In this document: piece by piece, positions 1-7,893 of the stretch
How positions within the stretch are numbered: position 1 is the stretch's first letter
Layout: each line of letters begins with the position of its first letter
Assembly (NCBI GenBank): GCA_905181825.1
Contig: CAJIZJ010000034.1
Location: 1 to 33,304 of the forward strand
Direction: 5' to 3'
DNA length: 33,304 nucleotides
Origin: an uncultured Flavobacteriaceae bacterium
GTDB taxonomy: Bacteria; Bacteroidota; Bacteroidia; Flavobacteriales; Flavobacteriaceae
The notes under the pieces: model-generated
The model's input: the letters and a program-made list of their open reading frames with translations, nothing else
Told to the model about the DNA's origin: nothing
Databases searched by the model: none
Position numbers and translations under genes: made by a program

Positions 1-1290
1 GCATCTGACTGACTCGCATGGTAACTAACAACCATAGCTGTTTGACCGCCTAAAACAACCAAATCAAGACCAGAGAAATCAAAGCTAGCAAATCCGTCAA
101 AGTCGTCATCACAAACCGTTTGTAAAGAAGGAGTAATTGGAACTGGCAGTGGGCCAACCCCTAATTCTAATGGCATCGTGCTAAAACACAATGTGTTTGT
201 GTTCTCTAAACGAATGTAAATAGTCTGTGCATCTTGTGTCGTATTAACAAAAGGACTCGCTAAAGCATTACTGCCCACATCTGCATCCGTTTGATTAGCA
301 TGATAACTCACAATTATATCTGTTTGACCATTTAAGGCCTCTGTGTCTTTATCCGTTAATGTGAAGGAAGCAAAACCATTTGTATCATCAGCGCAAATAG
401 TTAGAGGAGTCATAACGACCGTAGAAGGCAATGGATTAACTATAAGCTCAAACTCAGTAGTGCCGTAACAATTTGCTGCACCAGCTTCTTTAACACGAAC
501 ATAAATAGTTTGACCTGTAGTAGTATATGGGCTTACCAATGGTAAATCTCCTGTGTCTGCTTGATTCTGAGAAGAATGATAAGTTACCGTAAATGTCGAT
601 GAGTCTTGAGCTCCTAAAACTAAAGCTGTTTGCTGTTCTAAATCAAAGATCCCTTCTAAGTTGCCTGTGGTATCACAAGAAGTAAGATTATTGGGAGCCG
701 TAGCGGAAGCCTGACTAGTAACTATTAAGTTAAAAACAGGGTTTTTCGTAGCAACATAACAGCCTTCACCTACGATACTCTGTACTCGAATATAGATTGG
801 CTGAGAATTGGAGATATTATTATATGGACTTACTAGGTTATTCTCTCCTAAATCTGCATCATTACTATTGACGTAGTAAGTTACTATGAATTCTGATGAA
901 ACCTGGGTTCCTAAAATATCTATTGTTTGTTGTTCAAGATCAAAAGCTTCAATTCCATCATTAGTAATGTCGTCACATAGGATTAAATCGTTAGTTGGGA
1001 AAATTTCTGGCGCATCTAGTAAAATTAATTGAAATGTTTCTATTTCGAAACAATTTGAATCAAGATATTCGAATCGAAGAAAGACAACCTCTCCATCAAC
1101 TCCTACGTATGATGATGGATTTGCAATTAAATTGGTATCGTTTTCGGCATCAACCTCTGTATTGTGAAAAGTAACTACAAAGTTTTCAGGATTGGCATTA
1201 GGAGCTAGTACAACTGCTTCGTTTGTTGTCAAATTAAAAATAGCATCTGATGAGACTGGATCACATATTGACAAGTCGTTAGGCAGATCA
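1..1290 (-). repeat. Five or more ~95-residue tandem protein repeats inside the metalloprotease
   Basis: The C-terminal part of the translated protease has a recurring unit. Each copy starts with a Cys-Asp type motif (SICD, ILCDD, TSCDT, TICADD, TVCDDD) with Cys at residues 856, 952, 1052, 1146 and 1240, so the spacing is 96, 100, 94 and 94 residues. Inside each unit come FDLEQQT-like, VTYY/VSYH and then SPY-N-x-QTIYVRV-like strands. The DNA copies have diverged, so this is a protein-level repeat rather than a recent duplication. Such units are common in surface-exposed flavobacterial proteins and are likely beta-sandwich spacers or adhesive modules. The fifth copy is incomplete at the window edge. 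Confidence 0.85.
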
Positions 1291-3830
1291 TGTACAAGTT
1301 CTGGCAAAACATCTACACAAATTTCATCAGAATATTCACAACCAAAATTATCCAAAACAGTATAGGTATAACAAAACTCACCATCTGAATCCGGTGCAAT
1401 GGTGAGGATGTCTCCATTGATTTCAACAATGGTTGGCTCGTCTCCTTCCCAATATCCAGAAACAATTTCTGGAGTAAAGGATAAAGATGTAGGAACAATA
1501 GAAGTGTCAAAATTTAAAGTCCACGAAAATAAGTACCCATTATCTTGTGGGATATTATCTGTTATGGTAATACACCAAGTCCCATTTAAAGGACTTCCAA
1601 CTAGCTGTTGGAAGGAGTCAATAGGCAAATAAGTACCTTCTACAATAGAATTTCCTTGTGGGTCACCTGCAGCGACCGTAGCCCCATTAACTAGTTCTGT
1701 AGTTCCAGACATAGAAAAACAATAATCTGCTCCAACACCAGCGGTATCTGTATTATCAAAGTCATCAAATGGAGACCCAAGGTATGTACTGTTACCTGAT
1801 GGGTATTGATGTAAAAAAACCTCTTGACCGTTGGGGCTAGTAATTATTATGTCTAGATCTCCTAAGTAAGAGTGTTCAATATTCAAACAAATATCTTGTA
1901 TTTGAGTTATTAAATCTAAGGTTTGATCTTCATCAAAACAATCTACTACAATGCAAGTAGAATATGAATCTCCATCACCATCAGGCAAAAATGTAATATT
2001 ACTTTCTGGAACTGTACATTCATTAATGTAAGGAGTGGGAGTAACAAGTGGTGTAATAGTTGAGGTATCACCATAACAAATTGGATTGACGGTGTCTTCA
2101 GTGGCTTCAAAAGTAGGTGTTGTACTTACCTGAATGTACTGATTAATTCTATTGTCATTTTTACAGCCTTCTGGGAATACGGATGTATTCGTATCCCAAA
2201 TATTTAAATTAGCAATATACACACCTGGTTCGTCAAAAGAAAAGGTTACAGTTTGACCACTAACTGTAGTCCCATCTCCTATATCCCATTGGTAAGCTGC
2301 GCCAACTCCTCCTCCAGCCTCTGAGAATTGCCCACTTCCACTCAAGGAGATTTCTTCTCCAATACATACTAAAATAACACCCTCGTCATTAAATGTTGGA
2401 GAAGCAGAATCTAATTGTGCAACGATAGTCTGGCACTCTGCAGGAGGATCAATACAGGATATAAAGGCCAACCAGCCTGTACTTGTAATAGCCCCATTAC
2501 TGGTAAAAACAATGGTTAGACAGCCTGATGTGTTGGTCAATGTAGCTGCTATAGTTCCAGGGCTATTAACTCCGGAATACTCACCAATCAAGGTTGCAGG
2601 ATCAGTAGCATCTGAAGCATTGTAAATGCTCATAATATCAGTATTGTTTTGTGTGGCAAATTCGGTAAACGCTAATTGTGTAGATTGTCCAGCATTTTCT
2701 GGACAAATAGTGAACGTAAAAACTTCATTGTTACTGTAATTCCCTGGATCTGGGTCAACAACAGGACCGCCAGAATCATAAAAAAGACCATTACAGGTTG
2801 TCACGGAGTCGTTAGTCATTAGATATTGAGGAACCTCAACACAAACGGGTACTGTCCCTGGCTTGAACTGATCTTGTAGAACCCCAGCAACATAATTATC
2901 TACTACATCTGTTTGACCCTGAGAAAACATATATAGGCACGCATCATTTCCATAATCCATATAGCTCATGGTGAGTGCAAATTCCCCTGGGTCACATCCA
3001 GCAATTGAACCTGGATCTGGACAACCATAATTAGCATCAATAATATTTGGGGTGTCCGCAATTCCATCATCAGAGTCACATGACCCAGAAAAAGGATGCT
3101 GTAACTGATAAAAATGCCCAAGTTCGTGTGTAACTGTCCTTCCAAGATTGTACGCCGCCTGAGGTACAATTCCAGAGTCTACGCATCCTGCTCCAGAACC
3201 AAAAGCACCAAGATTAATCACAACTGATTGACCTGCGTTGATACTTCCTCCTAAGGGAGAGTAACCCAGTAGCCCAGCTCCAATATCCTTTACTAAAAAA
3301 TTCATGTAACCTCCCCAACTAGGGTCTGAATCGTTTCCACCTCCGAAGTCGTATCCAATGGTAACTGCAGGACCGCCCTCAACTAGGTCTTCATCGGTAT
3401 CTTCAGGGTGAAATGCTGTTGCAATACAAAACTGTATATTGGCGACACCATGGTTTACGCCAGGATAAAAACCGCTTGCAGTTGCCCAAAGATTAGCGTC
3501 CGGGTTCGTAGCTGTAAAATCTCCATTAAGTATATCAATTTGATTTTGCGCTAACGCTTCTAAACAAGCCCGATCTGACTCCAAACCTGCCGGAAAATGT
3601 ACTGCTACCGGAATGACAATAGGATCCATTAAGCTCTGTCTAAACTCAGAACTTAAACTTCGATTCACTGCCGTTTTAAACTTTTTTTGATTTAGTTCCC
3701 ATTCACGTGCAAAGTCAGGATCCTTCATCATTTCAGCCATATGGGCTTCCATTCCACATTCACGATCTTGAGCAGTAACGTTAGAAACACAAAAAAGCAC
3801 AACTATTAAAATAAATATTTTATTTCTCAT
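1..3830 (-). CDS. Secreted M43-type metalloprotease with PKD, P-domain and adhesin-like repeats (3' end outside window)
   Basis: I translated this frame by eye on the minus strand; it opens with ATG at 3830 and runs off the left edge, giving at least 1276 residues. A signal peptide (residues 1-20, ending VTA/Q) is followed by a metzincin-like catalytic domain with H235-E-L-G-H239 and H245, and a Met-turn region near 287-300 (TMSYMDYG then a Cys). Next come a CUB-like region (about 362-458), a PKD domain (about 493-553, with YQWDIGDG), a proprotein-convertase P-domain (about 635-773, with YLGDLDIIITSPNG) and tandem repeats from about 850 onward. This matches large flavobacterial T9SS cargo proteases of the pregnancy-associated plasma protein A (M43) group. 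The Gly of the usual HExxHxxGxxH is Gln242 here. The C-terminal sorting domain expected for a T9SS substrate is not visible because the gene is cut. It probably shares a transcript with the small gene ending two bases upstream. Confidence 0.88.
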   Translation of the reverse strand, partial: MRNKIFILIVVLFCVSNVTAQDRECGMEAHMAEMMKDPDFAREWELNQKKFKTAVNRSLSSEFRQSLMDPIVIPVAVHFPAGLESDRACLEALAQNQIDILNGDFTATNPDANLWATASGFYPGVNHGVANIQFCIATAFHPEDTDEDLVEGGPAVTIGYDFGGGNDSDPSWGGYMNFLVKDIGAGLLGYSPLGGSINAGQSVVINLGAFGSGAGCVDSGIVPQAAYNLGRTVTHELGHFYQLQHPFSGSCDSDDGIADTPNIIDANYGCPDPGSIAGCDPGEFALTMSYMDYGNDACLYMFSQGQTDVVDNYVAGVLQDQFKPGTVPVCVEVPQYLMTNDSVTTCNGLFYDSGGPVVDPDPGNYSNNEVFTFTICPENAGQSTQLAFTEFATQNNTDIMSIYNASDATDPATLIGEYSGVNSPGTIAATLTNTSGCLTIVFTSNGAITSTGWLAFISCIDPPAECQTIVAQLDSASPTFNDEGVILVCIGEEISLSGSGQFSEAGGGVGAAYQWDIGDGTTVSGQTVTFSFDEPGVYIANLNIWDTNTSVFPEGCKNDNRINQYIQVSTTPTFEATEDTVNPICYGDTSTITPLVTPTPYINECTVPESNITFLPDGDGDSYSTCIVVDCFDEDQTLDLITQIQDICLNIEHSYLGDLDIIITSPNGQEVFLHQYPSGNSTYLGSPFDDFDNTDTAGVGADYCFSMSGTTELVNGATVAAGDPQGNSIVEGTYLPIDSFQQLVGSPLNGTWCITITDNIPQDNGYLFSWTLNFDTSIVPTSLSFTPEIVSGYWEGDEPTIVEINGDILTIAPDSDGEFCYTYTVLDNFGCEYSDEICVDVLPELVHDLPNDLSICDPVSSDAIFNLTTNEAVVLAPNANPENFVVTFHNTEVDAENDTNLIANPSSYVGVDGEVVFLRFEYLDSNCFEIETFQLILLDAPEIFPTNDLILCDDITNDGIEAFDLEQQTIDILGTQVSSEFIVTYYVNSNDADLGENNLVSPYNNISNSQPIYIRVQSIVGEGCYVATKNPVFNLIVTSQASATAPNNLTSCDTTGNLEGIFDLEQQTALVLGAQDSSTFTVTYHSSQNQADTGDLPLVSPYTTTGQTIYVRVKEAGAANCYGTTEFELIVNPLPSTVVMTPLTICADDTNGFASFTLTDKDTEALNGQTDIIVSYHANQTDADVGSNALASPFVNTTQDAQTIYIRLENTNTLCFSTMPLELGVGPLPVPITPSLQTVCDDDFDGFASFDFSGLDLVVLGGQTAMVVSYHASQSD

Positions 3831-3832
3831 AA

Positions 3833-4300
3833 CTAGTTATTGTGTGTTTGGGGTTTTATTATAATAAAATAATTAGAGTCGTCTACTCGAAACATTTGGA
3901 AGCCTGGTTTGTGAAATTCAAAGTCATACTTCAAAGGATTGAAGCTCATTGGGTTAAAAACGGCATCTCTTTTAAGTTTTGAAACAAAAACATCAAAAAT
4001 AGGTACCTCTGAAAGCATCGGACATGGCTTGTGTTGTCTTGGATCGAGAATTTCTTTTACCGCGACCCTGTTTCTTAGAATTTCTTTGATTGCCAAAACT
4101 CGGGTTGGCCGATCTAAAATTTCGGTCTTTAAAAACGATCCATATACAGTATTGAGTTTATTTAATTCTTTAGAAGTAAATTTTGAAGACGTATTAGTAT
4201 TAAAAACTATTTGCGGAGCGGGATTGCTCTTTTTTGTTTGTGAATGACTCTTGAAACAAAAAAATGCAAAAAAGATGAGATAAAAAATGTTTAATTTCAT
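3833..4300 (-). CDS. Small secreted protein of unknown function, coupled to the metalloprotease
   Basis: 155 residues. An N-terminal signal peptide (MKLNIFYLIFFAFFCF, likely cleaved after SHS before Q21) suggests export. The mature part is basic and hydrophilic, with one Cys within KPCPML. I do not recognise a family. The stop codon ends two bases before the ATG of the M43-type protease (TAG-TT-ATG), so the two are almost certainly co-transcribed and perhaps translationally coupled. That context suggests an exported partner of the protease, such as an inhibitor, chaperone or surface accessory, but nothing in the sequence shows which. An opposite-strand frame at 3939-4247 is rejected because this strand has a clean signal peptide and operon spacing. 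Confidence 0.72.
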   Translation of the reverse strand: MKLNIFYLIFFAFFCFKSHSQTKKSNPAPQIVFNTNTSSKFTSKELNKLNTVYGSFLKTEILDRPTRVLAIKEILRNRVAVKEILDPRQHKPCPMLSEVPIFDVFVSKLKRDAVFNPMSFNPLKYDFEFHKPGFQMFRVDDSNYFIIIKPQTHNN

Positions 4301-4466
4301 TTTATAGGCTATTGGTTTGACACTACAACATTTGTTTAGTTCAAAAAAATAGGCTTTATTAAGTCAATTAAAACATGGGGGTTGAAAAATAGTGATTTTT
4401 TTATAATTCTCCATAAAAAAAAGAAATTATTACTCAAAAATAAAAGCATCAAACAGCGAATTTAAT

Positions 4467-4474
4467 TATCTTTG
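4467..4474 (+). promoter_or_regulatory. Bacteroidota -7 promoter element for folE
   Basis: TATCTTTG fits TAnnTTTG, the -7 box used by the Bacteroidota primary sigma factor. A transcription start a few bases downstream (about 4480) leaves a leader of roughly 35 bases before the ATG at 4514. It also lies across the upstream TTG at 4472, arguing against that codon as the folE start. No convincing -33 TTG is seen. Confidence 0.6.
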
Positions 4475-4513
4475 CGTCAGTTAATTCATAGACAACTTTA
4501 TTCCAAATTTCTA

Positions 4514-5191
4514 ATGGGACTGAAAAATAATATTGAAACGTTTGACTCACTTGGTGATAACCATGTGGGTACTTCATCAGAAACGCCCATGCGCCCGGAC
4601 GCATTCAAACTTAGCGAAGATGAAAAAATAAACATGATTAAACAAGATGTTCAACACATCATGGAAACTCTAGGGCTAGACTTGTCAGACGACAGCTTGA
4701 AAGGCACTCCTAACCGGGTAGCAAAAATGTTTGTAAATGAAATCTTTGGAGGGCTTGATCCAACAAAAAAACCGAAGGCATCTACTTTTGAAAACAAGTA
4801 CCAGTATGGAGAAATGCTTGTTGAGAAGAACATTACCGTTTACTCGACTTGTGAACATCATTTTCTTCCAATCGTAGGAAGAGCACATGTCGCCTACATT
4901 TCAAATGGAACTGTTGTAGGGTTATCTAAAATGAACCGTATTGTAGACCATTTCTCAAAGCGTCCTCAAGTTCAAGAACGACTTACAATTCAGATTGTTA
5001 AAGAGCTTCAAAACGTATTAAACACAAAAGATGTGGCTTGTGTCATTGATGCTAAACATTTATGTGTAAACTCTAGAGGCATAAGAGATATCGAAAGCAG
5101 CACTGTTACTAGTGAATTTGGCGGTAAATTTAAAGAGAAAGAAACTAAAAGAGAGTTCTTAAATTACATACAATTAGAGACCAAATTTTAA
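4514..5191 (+). CDS. folE: GTP cyclohydrolase I
   Basis: Converts GTP to 7,8-dihydroneopterin triphosphate, the first step of tetrahydrofolate synthesis; cytosolic homodecamer in known members. With the ATG at 4514 the protein has 225 residues, normal for the family. The zinc site is visible: C113 and H116 in STCEHHFLP and C184 in [15 protein letters not shown] and the QERLT stretch, typical of the active-site barrel, are also present. The longer frame from TTG at 4472 is rejected because a promoter box covers it and the extra 14 residues have no family match I recognise. It leads a likely operon with cysS (10-base gap) and yidD (5-base gap). Confidence 0.96.
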   Translation: MGLKNNIETFDSLGDNHVGTSSETPMRPDAFKLSEDEKINMIKQDVQHIMETLGLDLSDDSLKGTPNRVAKMFVNEIFGGLDPTKKPKASTFENKYQYGEMLVEKNITVYSTCEHHFLPIVGRAHVAYISNGTVVGLSKMNRIVDHFSKRPQVQERLTIQIVKELQNVLNTKDVACVIDAKHLCVNSRGIRDIESSTVTSEFGGKFKEKETKREFLNYIQLETKF

Positions 5192-5201
5192 TCCTCTAAC
5201 C

Positions 5202-6683
5202 ATGGGCAAATACACTTCAAATACACTTCAAATTTACAACACTCTTTCAGGCAAAAAAGAGGTGTTTAATCCTATTAACAAAGGAGCGATTGGAATGTAT
5301 GTTTGTGGCCCCACGGTATACAGTAATGTTCACCTAGGAAATGTACGAACATTCATGTCGTTTGATATGATTTTTAGATACTTTAATCACCTTGGATACA
5401 AAGTGCGTTATGTTCGAAATATTACAGACGCTGGCCACCTTGAAAATGATGCTGATCAAGGCGAAGATCGCATTGCAAAGAAAGCACGTTTAGAACAAAT
5501 TGAACCAATGGAAGTAGTACAACGCTATACTGTTGATTTTCATAATATTCTAAATACGTTCAATTTCCTACCTCCAAGCATTGAACCTACAGCTACGGGA
5601 CATATTGTAGAACAAATAGAAATTATTAAATCAATATTAGATAAAGGTTTAGCATACGAAGCTAATGGGTCTATCTATTTTGATGTACTAAAATATAATG
5701 AATCCCATCATTATGGGATATTAAGCGGCAGAAATATTGAAGACCTAATACACAATACGAGAGTACTAGACGGTCAAAGCGATAAAAAAAACCCGCAAGA
5801 TTTTGCCCTGTGGAAAAAAGCAGAACCCCAACACATTATGCGTTGGACCTCCCCTTGGAGTGACGGCTTTCCTGGGTGGCACCTAGAGTGTACTGCCATG
5901 AGCACAAAGTACTTAGGGGAAAATTTTGACATACATGGTGGTGGTATGGATTTGAAATTCCCTCATCATGAGTGCGAAATTGCTCAGGCAAAAGCTTGGC
6001 ATAATCATAAACCTGTGAATTATTGGATGCATGCAAATATGCTTACTTTAAATGGTCAAAAAATGGCTAAGTCAACAGGTAATAATATTTTACCTGCTGA
6101 GATTTTGAATGGCAACACAGACAAGCTAACCAAAGGCTTCTCACCATCTGTGGTTAGGTTTTTTATGATGCAAGCACACTACAGGAGTATTTTAGACTTT
6201 AGTAATGATGCCTTACTAGCTTCAGAAAAAGGGTTTCTCAAACTCATGGAAGCAGTGACTTCGTTGTCTAAAATTGAGGCAACTGAAGTTGTAAATGATT
6301 TTGATGTCATTAAATGGAAGTCTAATTGCTACGCTGCAATGAATGATGACTTTAATACGCCGATTCTAATAGCAGAACTTTTTAGTGCTGTGAAGTATAT
6401 CAACCAAATTAAAGACAATAAAGCAAGTATTAATACCTCAAGTTTGGCTGTATTAACAAAAACAATGCAGCAGTTTGTGTTTGATGTTCTAGGTCTTAAG
6501 AACGCAACTTCAAATGACCAAAACTCCAAACTTGGAGAAACAGTAGGATTGCTTATTAAAATGCGTAATGATGCGAGAGCTCAAAAAGATTTTGCGCTTT
6601 CAGATCAAATTAGAAATGAGCTAATTAAGATTGGTATTCAGCTTAAAGACGGCAAAGACGGCACAACATTCATATTAGATTAA
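5202..6683 (+). CDS. cysS: Cysteinyl-tRNA synthetase
   Basis: Class I aminoacyl-tRNA synthetase that charges tRNA-Cys in the cytosol; 493 residues. The N-terminal Rossmann core starts with MYVCGPTVY, where C35 is the first zinc ligand. The HIGH box appears as HLGN at 44-47 followed by VRTF. Further zinc ligands are in WHLECTAMS and HHECEIAQ, and the KMSKS loop is KMAKSTGN. The C-terminal half is the helical anticodon-recognition region. HLGN instead of the classical HIGH is, to my knowledge, normal in cysteinyl enzymes of this phylum and does not imply loss of function. It sits in the folE-cysS-yidD run. Confidence 0.97.
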   Translation: MGKYTSNTLQIYNTLSGKKEVFNPINKGAIGMYVCGPTVYSNVHLGNVRTFMSFDMIFRYFNHLGYKVRYVRNITDAGHLENDADQGEDRIAKKARLEQIEPMEVVQRYTVDFHNILNTFNFLPPSIEPTATGHIVEQIEIIKSILDKGLAYEANGSIYFDVLKYNESHHYGILSGRNIEDLIHNTRVLDGQSDKKNPQDFALWKKAEPQHIMRWTSPWSDGFPGWHLECTAMSTKYLGENFDIHGGGMDLKFPHHECEIAQAKAWHNHKPVNYWMHANMLTLNGQKMAKSTGNNILPAEILNGNTDKLTKGFSPSVVRFFMMQAHYRSILDFSNDALLASEKGFLKLMEAVTSLSKIEATEVVNDFDVIKWKSNCYAAMNDDFNTPILIAELFSAVKYINQIKDNKASINTSSLAVLTKTMQQFVFDVLGLKNATSNDQNSKLGETVGLLIKMRNDARAQKDFALSDQIRNELIKIGIQLKDGKDGTTFILD

Positions 6684-6688
6684 AAGAC

Positions 6689-6916
6689 ATGAAAAAGATT
6701 TTCATAGCGACTTTGTTATTTATAATCAAGATGTATCAAAAACTCATTTCCCCTTTTTTTCCTTCAAGTTGCCGATTTCAACCTACTTGCTCACATTACA
6801 CTAAAGATGCCTTGCTATCTCATGGAATCGCTAAAGGAAGTTATTTAGGAATTAAACGAATTTTAAGATGCCATCCATGGGGAGGGTCTGGTTACGATCC
6901 AGTTCCTAAAAAATAG
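6689..6916 (+). CDS. yidD: Membrane protein insertion efficiency factor YidD
   Basis: 75 residues, typical for YidD, a small inner-membrane-associated protein that assists insertion of membrane proteins through YidC. Diagnostic features are the [20 protein letters not shown] stretch, the following HYTKDAL helix and the C-terminal [14 protein letters not shown]. The three Cys residues at the family positions are kept. The ATG lies 5 bases after the cysS stop, so it is co-transcribed. In many bacteria yidD sits beside rpmH/rnpA/yidC; here it has been placed with cysS and lgt. Confidence 0.95.
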   Translation: MKKIFIATLLFIIKMYQKLISPFFPSSCRFQPTCSHYTKDALLSHGIAKGSYLGIKRILRCHPWGGSGYDPVPKK

Positions 6917-6965
6917 AGATGTATTTAATCCGATTTCGTTAGGTTCTAATTCCACCTCAATTTTC

Positions 6966-6973
6966 TATATTTA
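6966..6973 (+). promoter_or_regulatory. Possible promoter -7 element for lgt
   Basis: TATATTTA differs from TAnnTTTG at the last base. It lies 18 bases before the lgt ATG, in the 75-base gap after yidD. The gap is larger than the others in this operon, so lgt may have its own transcript. Weak evidence: one mismatch and no clear -33 box. Confidence 0.35.
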
Positions 6974-6991
6974 CAATCTAAAATAATAACT

Positions 6992-7825
6992 ATGTATTTT
7001 CTACAAACTGTTTGGGACCCTACATCTGATGGCATTGCTATTTTTGGAGACTTTAAAATCCACTATTATAGTCTCATGTGGATGGCTGCTTTTATTACTG
7101 GCTGGTATATAATGAAAAAGATATACAAAAATGAAGGACAATCGGAAGAAAAATTAGACGGCCTCTTCATGTATTCTGTTTTAGGAATCATGATTGGTGC
7201 TCGTTTAGGACATGTCGTATTTTATCAATCCGAATTATTTAAAGAGGATTTTCTTAGTGTCTTTCTTCCTTTTCGTTTTAGCGGAGGATTTGAGTTTACT
7301 GGGTTTCGAGGCTTAGCTAGTCATGGCGCAGCGATTGGAATGATTTTATCAATGTATATTTATAATAAAAAGATATTAAAAAAATCTGTTCTTTGGATTC
7401 TTGATCGCGTTGTTATTGCCTCTGCTATAGGAGCTGTGTTTATTAGGGTAGGTAATTTTTTCAACTCTGAAATGATTGGAAAACCCACCGAGGAGGGGTT
7501 TCCTTTGGCTATAATATTTAGACAGCTAGACAATATACCAAGACACCCTGGGCAATTATATGAAGCATTTGGTTATGTATTTGTATTTCTAACACTCTTC
7601 TTTTTGTACTGGAAAACAAAAAAGAGCGCGCAGACAGGATTCTTGTTTGGACTTTTCTTAGTACTTTTAATGTCTGTGAGAGTGATTGTAGAGCAGTTTA
7701 AAATTGCACAAATTGACAGCAGAGAAGACTGGGTTTTAGGTTTAAATACAGGGCAGGTATTGAGCATTCCTTTTTTACTTATAGGGCTTTATTTCATGTT
7801 CTTATACAAACCCAAATCGAAATAA
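6992..7825 (+). CDS. lgt: Prolipoprotein diacylglyceryl transferase
   Basis: Inner-membrane enzyme that moves the diacylglyceryl group from phosphatidylglycerol to the lipobox Cys of prolipoproteins, the first step of lipoprotein maturation. 277 residues with about seven membrane segments. The Lgt signatures are clear: SHGAAIG (the catalytic His-Gly motif region), then IRVGNFFNSEMIG, and RHPGQLYEA in the later loop. It would act on lipoproteins such as GldJ and the lipoprotein at 17920 in this window. It is followed by a bidirectional terminator shared with secDF. Confidence 0.96.
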   Translation: MYFLQTVWDPTSDGIAIFGDFKIHYYSLMWMAAFITGWYIMKKIYKNEGQSEEKLDGLFMYSVLGIMIGARLGHVVFYQSELFKEDFLSVFLPFRFSGGFEFTGFRGLASHGAAIGMILSMYIYNKKILKKSVLWILDRVVIASAIGAVFIRVGNFFNSEMIGKPTEEGFPLAIIFRQLDNIPRHPGQLYEAFGYVFVFLTLFFLYWKTKKSAQTGFLFGLFLVLLMSVRVIVEQFKIAQIDSREDWVLGLNTGQVLSIPFLLIGLYFMFLYKPKSK

Positions 7826-7844
7826 AAACTAGAACTATTAGTAC

Positions 7845-7877
7845 AAAAAAAGCCACTCAAATGAGTGGCTTTTTTTA
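7845..7877. terminator. Bidirectional intrinsic terminator between lgt and secDF
   Basis: The arms AGCCACTCA (7851-7859) and TGAGTGGCT (7862-7870) are perfect complements. They are flanked by an A run on the left and a T run on the right, so the hairpin has a U tract in both directions. It sits between the convergent stops of lgt (7825) and secDF (7894). Confidence 0.9.
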
Positions 7878-7893
7878 ATATAACAATGAAATA

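Noticed and set aside
1-1290. Regularly spaced repeat as a CRISPR array or DNA-level tandem repeat
   Set aside because: Similarity is at protein level within one open frame, with units of 282-300 bases that have diverged in DNA; no short identical repeats with spacers.
1399-1632. Plus-strand open frame inside the protease gene
   Set aside because: The minus strand encodes continuous P-domain and following sequence; the plus frame is a shadow.
3939-4247. Plus-strand open frame of 102 residues
   Set aside because: It lies antisense to the small secreted protein gene, which has a clear signal peptide and operon spacing with the protease; no promoter or family match for the plus frame.
4472-4513. 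Upstream TTG start extending folE by 14 residues
   Set aside because: The TTG lies within a TAnnTTTG promoter box and the added residues do not look like a FolE N terminus; the ATG at 4514 gives the normal family length.
5202-6683. HLGN in place of HIGH in cysteinyl-tRNA synthetase as a sign of a defective enzyme
   Set aside because: The first His and Gly are kept, the KMSKS loop and zinc ligands are intact, and this variant is to my knowledge usual in the phylum.
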